Below, piece after piece: positions 37,072 to 42,670 of a stretch of DNA of 42,670 bases. The DNA is from CAYQDF01 sp964416175 (GTDB lineage: Bacteria; Chloroflexota; Anaerolineae; Anaerolineales; UBA4823): positions 1 to 42,670 of the forward strand of contig CAYQDF010000016.1 of assembly GCA_964416175.1 (NCBI GenBank), read 5' to 3'. Position 1 is the stretch's first letter. Each line of letters begins with the position of its first letter. The notes under the pieces were generated by a model that was not told the DNA's origin, did no database searches, and saw only the letters and a program-made list of their open reading frames with translations. The translations under genes were made by a program, and so were the position numbers.

Positions 37072-38228
37072 TCCAGAAGGGTGCGCACGTGCTCGAAGCT
37101 GTCTCCCTGCCTCTCTCCAACACACGCTTTCGGGTGCTTTACCAGCTCGCCGGAGACGAAGAGCTGGCCCTCGCCAGGGCGAAAGACATCTGCCTGGAGC
37201 AGACGGTCGAGATCCCGCCCGAGCTGGTGCCGGAGGGCGATATCGCCGAGAAGATCGTCGGGCGCATCGAATCCTTCGAGAAAGCCGGGGAGGGCCGCTA
37301 CCGGGCGCTGATCAGCTTCGCCGTCGAATCCTGTGGTTTCGAGCTGCTACAGCTGCTCAACGTGGTCTTCGGCAACATCAGCATCAAGCCCGGCATCCGC
37401 GTCCTCCAGATTGACCTGCCCGACGGGCTGCTCGAACACTTCCAGGGGCCGCGCTTCGGCGTCCCGGGGCTGCGCCAGCGCCTGGGGGTGGAGGATCGCC
37501 CCCTGCTCTGCACGGCCCTCAAGCCGATGGGGTATTCGGCGGAGAAGCTGGCGGCTCTGGCCTACCAGTTTGCCCTGGGCGGGATCGACCTGATCAAAGA
37601 CGACCACGGGATCACCGACCAGAGCTTTGCGCCCTTCCGGGAGCGCGTCGAGCGCTGCGTGGAGGCGGTCGAGCGCGCCAACCGGGAGACCGGCGGGCGC
37701 AGCCGCTACCTGCCGAACGTCACCGGCCCGGTCGACAGGCTGCTGGAAAGGGCTCTCTTCGCCAGGGAAGCCGGCGCCGGCGGCCTGCTCATCTGCCCCG
37801 CTCTGACCGGCATGGACGGGATGCGCATGCTGGCCGACGAAGCGCGGGTGGCGCTGCCGATCATGGCGCATCCCGCTTTCCAGGGCAGCTTCGTCATTAA
37901 CCCCGACCAGGGCATCGCGCACTACGCCCTGTACGGGCAGCTCACCCGGCTGGCCGGGGCAGACGCCAGCATCTTCCCAAACTATGGCGGGCGCTTCGCC
38001 TTCAGCCCCGACGAGTGCCGCGCCATCGCCGAAGGCTGCCGCGTCCCCATGGGGCACATCAAGCCGATCTTCCCCACCCCGGGCGGCGGGATGAGCCTCG
38101 ACCGCCTTGGCGACATGCGCGCCATGTACGGGCTGGACGTGATCTACCTGATCGGCGGGGACCTGCACCGGCAGGGGACCCGCGACCTGGTAGAGAGCAG
38201 CCGGATGTTCCTGGAGCTGATCCGCTGA
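37068..38228 (+). CDS. RuBisCO-like protein (form IV)
   Basis: A 386-residue form IV RuBisCO-like protein. It has the family barrel motifs: TALKP (Lys152, the RuBisCO Lys175 position), GGIDLIKDDHG (Lys177, the carbamylated Lys201 position), MAHPAFQGSF, FPNYGGRFAFSP, GHIKPIFPTPGGGMSLDR and LIGGDLHRQG. Loop 6 Lys334 is not evident, so CO2 fixation is not expected. Where RuBisCO has KDDE this protein has KDDH. Known family roles include enolisation or isomerisation of methylthioribulose 1-phosphate and 3-oxo-isoapionate 4-phosphate chemistry. GTG 37068 overlaps the transketolase stop (GTGA); GTG 37089, with AGAAGGG upstream, is the alternative start. Confidence 0.85.
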   Translation: MIQKGAHVLEAVSLPLSNTRFRVLYQLAGDEELALARAKDICLEQTVEIPPELVPEGDIAEKIVGRIESFEKAGEGRYRALISFAVESCGFELLQLLNVVFGNISIKPGIRVLQIDLPDGLLEHFQGPRFGVPGLRQRLGVEDRPLLCTALKPMGYSAEKLAALAYQFALGGIDLIKDDHGITDQSFAPFRERVERCVEAVERANRETGGRSRYLPNVTGPVDRLLERALFAREAGAGGLLICPALTGMDGMRMLADEARVALPIMAHPAFQGSFVINPDQGIAHYALYGQLTRLAGADASIFPNYGGRFAFSPDECRAIAEGCRVPMGHIKPIFPTPGGGMSLDRLGDMRAMYGLDVIYLIGGDLHRQGTRDLVESSRMFLELIR

Positions 38229-39475
38229 TGCCGGAGGGCGCGCGGGAACTCTCGCTGATCGGCCCGGATGACCCGGCGCTGGGGGTCCTGAAAGCCAGGC
38301 TGGAAGCCCGGCCGGGCCGCCCCGCCCGGCTGGTCATCGTCCCCTGGCCGGAATACCGCGACCGCCTGATGGCCGCCCTCGTCGCGCCGCTGGCGCCTCA
38401 CCAGGCCGTCTTCATCCCCGGCCACGTCTGGCTGCCGGAGCTGGCCGAGGCGGGCTTGCTGGCGGACCTCGCGGAGATCGCCGCGTCAGCGCCAGTCCCC
38501 CCGGGGTCTGCGGGGGCGGCGGGTCCCGGGGGCGGCTCCCCCCCGCCGCTCCTGGAAGGCGTCGTGGCCAGCGTGGCGGCGGAGTGCCGTTACCGTGGGA
38601 AGACCTGGCTGGTGCCGTTTTTTACGGATGGACACATCCTGTTCTATCGGCCGGACCGCGTGGGCGATCTCGCCGCGCGCAACCCGGCCGCCTCCGCCCC
38701 CGGCGCGCCGCCGGAAACCGGGATGCCGCGCCCACCGGTCCCGGTGGTTTCCCCCCTGGAGCTTGAAGCGCTCGCCGCCGCGGCGCACGCCGCGCCCGAG
38801 GTGTACGGCATCGCCCTGAAGGCCCACCCCGCAGAAATCTTCCTGGACTGGCTGCCCTTCCTTTGGGCGGCTGGCGGCGACGTGCTGGACGGGGACGGGC
38901 GGCCGGCCTTCGCCGGCGAAGCCGGCGTCCTGGCGCTGGAGGCTTACCGCCGCCTGCGGGCGTACGCGCCGCCCGACACTCACGCGTTCGGGAATGCGGA
39001 GATCGCGCAGGTGATCCGGACCGGCCGGGCCGCCCTGGTCACCACCTGGGGCGGGCAGGCCGGTCCGCTGTTCTCCGGCCGGCGCGCCGGGTACGCGGCC
39101 GCGGTCTACCCGCGCCCCTGGAACGCGGCCTGGGGGATCGCCATCCCGGCGAACCAGCCGCGCGCGCGGCAGGCACAGGCCCTGGAGCTGCTCAGGGAAG
39201 TCTGCGACGCGCCGGCCGATGCCGCAATCATCGAAGCGGCCGGCAGCCCGGTGCTCCGGGCCAGCTACTCCCCCCAGGCCCTGATAAAATATCCCTGGCT
39301 GGCGGCGCAGCTGGCCATGCTGGAACGCTGCGGCACTTTGCCGCTCTCCCCCCAGGTGGGCAAGTTCCTGGGCGCGCTTTACGAAGCGGTGTATGCGGCG
39401 TTCATCGGCGAGTCCACCCCGGAAGAGGCGCTCCGGCAGGCTGAGCAAAAGGTTCTGCGAGCGATCAACGGTTAA
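38228..39475 (+). CDS. Solute-binding-like protein without a signal peptide
   Basis: A 415-residue protein resembling family 1 extracellular solute-binding proteins: RLVIVPWPEYRDRLMAALVA, CRYRGKTWLVPFFTDGHILF, FLDWLPFLWAAGGDVLDGDG, a late PWNAAWGIAIPANQP segment and EALRQAEQKVLRAING. It has no signal peptide or lipobox; the N-terminus MPEGARELSLIGPDD is acidic. ATG 38228 overlaps the RLP stop (TGATG). A Gly/Pro-rich insertion at ~87-108 is encoded by a palindromic element also found in the transketolase gene. It may be a cytoplasmic ligand sensor. Whether it binds the pathway sugar is unknown. Confidence 0.65.
   Translation: MPEGARELSLIGPDDPALGVLKARLEARPGRPARLVIVPWPEYRDRLMAALVAPLAPHQAVFIPGHVWLPELAEAGLLADLAEIAASAPVPPGSAGAAGPGGGSPPPLLEGVVASVAAECRYRGKTWLVPFFTDGHILFYRPDRVGDLAARNPAASAPGAPPETGMPRPPVPVVSPLELEALAAAAHAAPEVYGIALKAHPAEIFLDWLPFLWAAGGDVLDGDGRPAFAGEAGVLALEAYRRLRAYAPPDTHAFGNAEIAQVIRTGRAALVTTWGGQAGPLFSGRRAGYAAAVYPRPWNAAWGIAIPANQPRARQAQALELLREVCDAPADAAIIEAAGSPVLRASYSPQALIKYPWLAAQLAMLERCGTLPLSPQVGKFLGALYEAVYAAFIGESTPEEALRQAEQKVLRAING
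38489..38517 (-). repeat. Palindromic element, third copy (inverted) inside the solute-binding-like gene
   Basis: Reverse complement matches 35117-35145 at 25 of 29 positions and shares the exact 12-mer GGGGACTGGCGC. It encodes part of the low-complexity insertion APVPPGSAGAAGPGG. The CAGTCCCCAC at 41508-41517 may be a fourth, weaker relative. Confidence 0.6.
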
Positions 39476-39481
39476 CAGGCA

Positions 39482-40465
39482 ATGGCGGGCAACCACCCCT
39501 TCTCCAGCCAGGACGATTTGATGGTCGCGGTGGCCTGGATGTATTACCAGGACGGGCTGACTCACCAGGAGATCGCGGACCAGCTGGGGCTCTCACGCGT
39601 CAGCGTGACCCGCCTGCTGCAGAGAGCGCGGCGGGAGGGCGTGGTGCAGGTGAAGATCACGCGGCCGCTGCCCGAAACGTACAGGCTCGCGCTCGACCTG
39701 AAGCGCGCTTTCGGGCTGAAAGAGGCCGTCGTTGTCAAGACGGCCAGCGCGGCGGAGGAGACGCTGGAGCTGATCGGCCAGGCCGGCGCCGAGCACCTGA
39801 AGGAAACCCTGTGCAGAGACTGCCGGCTGGGGTTCGGCTGGAGCACCACCGTCAGCCGGATGGCCAATTACCTGGAGCGGCCGGCGCGCCCGGTGCAGGT
39901 CCGGGTCTGCGAACTGGCCGGCAGCATGTCGGGCCACGAGAATCCGTACAGCGTCAGCATGCGGGTGGCCGAGATGCTGGGCGCCGCCCTGGTATCGCTG
40001 CCCGTGCCGGTGCTGGTGAACAGCGAAGCGGCCTACCGGGCGCTGATGGAGGAGCCATCCATCCGCTCCGCGCTCGAAGAGGCCCCCGAGGTGGACATCG
40101 CCTTCATCGGGCTGGGCGACGTCGGCCCGCAGTGCACCCTGGTGCGCGTCGGCGCCCTCACGCCGGAACAGATGGACGACATCCGCCGGCGCGGGGCGGT
40201 GGGGGATATCCTGATGCGCTTCTACGACCTGGAGGGCCGCTACGTTCCCACCCCCCTGGAGGGACGCACCATCGCGCTGAAGTGGGAGCAGATCCTGCGC
40301 ATCCCTTACACGGTGGCGCTGGCCGCCGGCCCGCAGAAGACCGAGCCTATCCTGGGGGCGCTGCGCGGCGGGTTCGTCCAGGGCCTGGTCACGGATTCGG
40401 AGACGGCCGCGCGGGTGCTGGAGAAGGCGCGCGCCCTCGCCGGCCGGCCAAACCCGCCCGCCTAG
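39482..40465 (+). CDS. SorC/DeoR-family sugar-phosphate-responsive regulator
   Basis: A 327-residue regulator. The N-terminal HTH (QDGLTHQEIADQLGLSRVSV, TRLLQRARREGVVQV) is followed by a SorC-type sugar-phosphate-binding domain (GFGWSTTVSRMANYL, VDIAFIGLGDVGPQ, GAVGDILMRFYDLEGR, then YTVALAAGPQKTEPILGAL). SorC proteins bind a phosphorylated intermediate and release or activate at their operators. It is the last gene of the long operon, six bases after the solute-binding-like gene, and should control the AATTGTTCA sites at 28302-28334. The effector is likely a pathway phosphate ester. Confidence 0.9.
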   Translation: MAGNHPFSSQDDLMVAVAWMYYQDGLTHQEIADQLGLSRVSVTRLLQRARREGVVQVKITRPLPETYRLALDLKRAFGLKEAVVVKTASAAEETLELIGQAGAEHLKETLCRDCRLGFGWSTTVSRMANYLERPARPVQVRVCELAGSMSGHENPYSVSMRVAEMLGAALVSLPVPVLVNSEAAYRALMEEPSIRSALEEAPEVDIAFIGLGDVGPQCTLVRVGALTPEQMDDIRRRGAVGDILMRFYDLEGRYVPTPLEGRTIALKWEQILRIPYTVALAAGPQKTEPILGALRGGFVQGLVTDSETAARVLEKARALAGRPNPPA

Positions 40466-40587
40466 CCAGTCCGGCAGCCCCCTGACCTCCTGCCAGCTGC
40501 GTGACTCCTGATTATGTGAATTCCAGATAAAACAAACCCGCGCGCTGAGCGGTGCGGCGGGCATGCCAGCGCTGCGCTCAGGACAGG

Positions 40588-40637
40588 TCTGAGCGGAACA
40601 CAGTCGAAGTCCCGAGCCTGCGAGGCAGTGTTCGAAG
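40588..40637 (-). repeat. Dispersed intergenic repeat, copy 3 (inverted)
   Basis: Reverse complement closely matches 22803-22848 (shared GCTCGGGACTT and GACTGTGTTCCGCTCAGA). It lies in the 228-base gap between the SorC regulator and the methyltransferase gene, which has no other gene. It may contribute a terminator-like fold. Confidence 0.7.
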
Positions 40638-40693
40638 AAGCCCGCCGCGCAGTCGAAGCGGCGGTTATCCTGAACTGACGTTATAGTAGACAG

Positions 40694-41284
40694 ATGAACC
40701 GACTCCGCTACCGGCTGATGTACTGGCTGGGAAAGCCCCGCTGGGAGACCGGCGTGACGCCGCCGGAAGTGCAGGCAGCCTTCCAGGCGGGGGATATCCC
40801 GCCCGGCGCGGCCCTCGACCTGGGCTGCGGCACCGGCACGAACGTCATTTACATGGCGCAGCAGGGGCGGCTGGCGATCGGCCTGGACTTCGTCCCGCAG
40901 GCGGTCCGGCGGGCGCGCCGCAAGGCGCTGGAAGCGGGCGTCGCCGGGCGCGCCCGCTTCCTGGTGGCAGACGTCACCCGGCTCTCAGAGCTGAACCTGC
41001 CGCCGTGCGGCTTCGCCCTCGACATGGGCTGCTTCCACGGGCTGAGCCCGGAGGGCCAGCGCCGCTACGCCGCCGGGCTGGCCCAGACGCTGGTCCCCGG
41101 CGGGCGGTACATGCTCTACACCCTCGATCCCCGCCCCGCGGGGGGCGTCTCCTTCGGGGTGTCCCCGGAGGCGGTGCGGGCCGTCTTCGCGCCCTGGTTC
41201 GAAATCCTGCGCGAGCAGCGCAGCCTCTTCGGCGCCCGCGGCGCGACCTGGTTCTGGATGGAGCGCAAGCGGTCTTCCGCCTGA
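40694..41284 (+). CDS. Class I SAM-dependent methyltransferase
   Basis: A 196-residue methyltransferase with motif I ALDLGCGTGTNVIYMA (~47-60), motif II AIGLDFVPQAVRRARR and a later GFALDMGCFHGLSPEGQRRY. The compact size and pattern resemble thiopurine/TehB-like small-molecule methyltransferases. No signal peptide. The gene stands alone between a repeat region and a long non-coding leader. The substrate cannot be inferred. Confidence 0.8.
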   Translation: MNRLRYRLMYWLGKPRWETGVTPPEVQAAFQAGDIPPGAALDLGCGTGTNVIYMAQQGRLAIGLDFVPQAVRRARRKALEAGVAGRARFLVADVTRLSELNLPPCGFALDMGCFHGLSPEGQRRYAAGLAQTLVPGGRYMLYTLDPRPAGGVSFGVSPEAVRAVFAPWFEILREQRSLFGARGATWFWMERKRSSA

Positions 41285-41471
41285 CGCGGCCCTGATCTGA
41301 GGGGGTTCTTTGGCGATCCGGTCACCGCCTGGCGGCATGGCCGGCCGGTTCAGGATATTGGCTATGCGCAGGCAGGCCCGGCGCGCTTCCTCCGGGCGGG
41401 TTCAACGGCCCGCGCCGCCCCGGCGCGCGAAACCGCCGAAGTAAGGCGCGCTGCGCCCATTAAGCTGTAAC

Positions 41472-41500
41472 TTGACCGCCAGCCTGATCGTTAATATACT
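41472..41500 (+). promoter_or_regulatory. Sigma70-like promoter of the second WYL regulator
   Basis: TTGACC (41472-41477), 17 bases, TATACT (41495-41500). It stands about 235 bases before the ATG at 41735. The bases from 41285 to here show no gene. Confidence 0.75.
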
Positions 41501-41506
41501 TGGGGC

Positions 41507-41734
41507 ACAGTCCCCACCACCAGGGGTGAAACCGCCGGACCCGGTCCGCGCCAGAAGGGGCGAGAGCATCGCAGAGACACCGGGTGACAGATTTCCCTAT
41601 ATCCGCGCCATCCCGCGGGCGCCGTCCCCCACCGGCCGGCCCTCCCCTGGAAAAAAGTCGCCCGATCCAGTTCGAAAACTGGAAGAATATTTTCCAACCC
41701 GCCGGTATATTAAAAATAAAAAAGAGAGATCCAC
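41507..41734 (+). other. Long structured 5' leader of the second WYL gene
   Basis: About 228 untranslated bases with several short hairpins: GGGG/CCCC around 41502-41515, CGGACC/GGTCCG near 41532-41545, CGCC/GGGCG next to it, and a clear CCAGTT-CGAA-AACTGG stem-loop at 41667-41682. It ends AT- and A-rich before the start codon. No known riboswitch class could be recognised. It may be a regulatory leader or hold a small RNA. Confidence 0.4.
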
Positions 41735-42670
41735 ATGCCCCGGATTGACGAAGCCACCCGGCTACAGCGGCTCGACCGCCTCCACCTCCTGCTGACCCGC
41801 CACCCGCTCGGCCTCACCGAAGCGGAGATCGCCGCCGAGACCGGCCTGGAGCGCCGCACGGTCAACAACTACCTGCGCGAGCTGGAATTCCAGGGCCGGG
41901 CGTATAAGGACGGCCTGTACTGGCTCCCCCTGCAGCTCCGGGAGGCGCGCCTGCGGCCCCTCGACCTCTCCCCGGAGGAGGCCGTGACCCTGTACCTGGG
42001 CGCGCGCCTGCTCGCCAAGCAGCACGACAAGCGCAACGAGCCGGCCGAGACCGCCCTGCTCAAGCTGGCTTCAGCCCTCAAGGCGGACGCCGGCGTGGGG
42101 GACGAGATCGAGCAGGCCGCCCGCGAGCTGGCGACGCGGCCCGTCCAGCCGGGGTACCAGCCCATCTTCCGCGACGTGGTGCGGGGGTACATCTACCGCA
42201 AGAAGGTCGAGCTGACCTACCGCCCCCTCAACTGGGACCGGCCTTTCCAGACGACCTTCTCGACCTACCTGCTGGAGCCGTCGCCGATCGGCTTCGCGAC
42301 CTACCTGATCGGGCACAGCTCGGCGGCCAATGCCCTGCGGGCCTACAAGCTGGAGCGCGTCGAGGCGGCCCGCCTGACCCGCGAGGGCTACGCCGTCCCG
42401 CCCGACTTCCCCGGGCTGGAGGTCCTGCGCACCGCCTGGAGCATCGTCATGGGGGCAGAGACGGTGCGCGTGGTGCTGCGCTTCAGCCCGGGGGTGCGGC
42501 GGCGCGTGCTCGAGACCCGCTGGCACCCCTCCCAGCAGGCGCAGGAGGATCCCGAGAAGCCCGGCTGGCTGCGCTGGCAGGTGGACGTGGCCGACACCCT
42601 CGACCTGCTCCCCTGGGTCAGGGGCTGGGGCGCGGATTGCGAGGTGCTGGAGCCGGGGGAGCTGCGGGAG
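41735..42670 (+). CDS. WYL-domain transcriptional regulator (partial, runs off the right edge)
   Basis: The frame from ATG 41735 stays open to the window end (312 codons). A winged helix lies at ~8-60 (LDRLHLLLTRHPLGLTEAEI, then GLERRTVNNYLRELEFQGR), the WYL domain at ~145-215 (KKVELTYRPLNWDRPFQ, then PIGFATYLIGHSSAANALRA and YKLERVEAARL), and a WCX-like tail follows. GAGAGAT precedes the start. WYL regulators with this head are frequent at the start of CRISPR-Cas and other defence loci, so what lies beyond the window matters. It is distinct from the WYL gene at 7726. Confidence 0.8.
   Translation, partial: MPRIDEATRLQRLDRLHLLLTRHPLGLTEAEIAAETGLERRTVNNYLRELEFQGRAYKDGLYWLPLQLREARLRPLDLSPEEAVTLYLGARLLAKQHDKRNEPAETALLKLASALKADAGVGDEIEQAARELATRPVQPGYQPIFRDVVRGYIYRKKVELTYRPLNWDRPFQTTFSTYLLEPSPIGFATYLIGHSSAANALRAYKLERVEAARLTREGYAVPPDFPGLEVLRTAWSIVMGAETVRVVLRFSPGVRRRVLETRWHPSQQAQEDPEKPGWLRWQVDVADTLDLLPWVRGWGADCEVLEPGELRE

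Noticed and set aside
37068..38228. True RuBisCO (carbon fixation)
   Set aside because: The loop 6 lysine is not evident, KDDE is KDDH, no small subunit or phosphoribulokinase is present, and the context is sugar catabolism.
41507..41734. Known riboswitch (thiamine- or guanidine-type) in the WYL leader
   Set aside because: GAGAG and ACC-like pieces occur, but the conserved cores of those classes are not present in order.

Overview
The window is GC-rich, gene-dense DNA. Many products are typical of Chloroflexota (Anaerolineae-like): AAA-like (AAA_35 type) ATPases, one fused to a TolB-type propeller, WYL regulators, a BNR-repeat protein paired with a MoaD-like protein, and DUF2277. It is probably a draft or metagenome scaffold, because 100 N's sit at 28824-28923. 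The taxonomic call is inference from gene content, not from a marker gene. No rRNA, tRNA, CRISPR array or insertion sequence was seen.

Left part (1-5.3 kb), all on the minus strand, is an island of selfish modules and gene debris. It holds an AbiEii-type nucleotidyltransferase with a DUF6922-like partner and a double ribbon-helix-helix protein, flanked by two diverged 88-bp direct repeats. Next come a ROK/GH15 chimeric relic, a frameshifted secreted ORF, a CopG/VapC pair, a tyrosine recombinase and a Phd/VapC pair. Two of these modules have textbook sigma70-like promoters.

Middle-left (5.3-12.3 kb): a TPR protein, then a WYL regulator, a HerA-like ATPase and a Cas4/RecB-like PD-(D/E)XK nuclease in tight order, followed by an HELVH metalloprotease-like protein. 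This is a candidate DNA-processing or defence cassette. From 12.3 to 19.7 kb: a secreted protein, an HTH-AAA protein, a membrane AAA-TolB protein, a beta-propeller lipoprotein and an ECF sigma factor. Two control regions here carry TGACAC boxes repeated on an 11-bp phase, like Pho-box arrays.

Centre (19.7-28.2 kb): a broken MarR/NmrA pair, an HxlR-SCP2 regulator divergent from an MFS exporter, DUF2277, a FAD-linked oxidase, glyoxalase-like proteins with a dihydrofolate-reductase-family relic, a BNR protein with a GG-ending MoaD/ThiS protein, and a 5'-3' exonuclease.

Right part (28.2-40.5 kb) is one long plus-strand catabolic operon: ribose-type ABC importer (binding protein, ATPase, permease), MtnK-like kinase, MtnA-like isomerase, split transketolase, RuBisCO-like protein, a solute-binding-like protein without signal peptide, and a SorC/DeoR-family regulator. 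A sigma70-like promoter overlaps an AATTGTTCA operator upstream. The gene set suggests uptake of a 5-modified ribose such as methylthioribose or 5-deoxyribose, phosphorylation, isomerisation, RuBisCO-like rearrangement and transketolase cleavage. It carries none of the usual downstream methionine-salvage genes, so it is the best candidate for an undescribed pathway. The binding-protein gene probably encodes two identical tandem domains, collapsed by the assembler at the N gap.

The end (40.5-42.7 kb) has a small methyltransferase and a second WYL regulator behind a long structured leader; it runs off the window.
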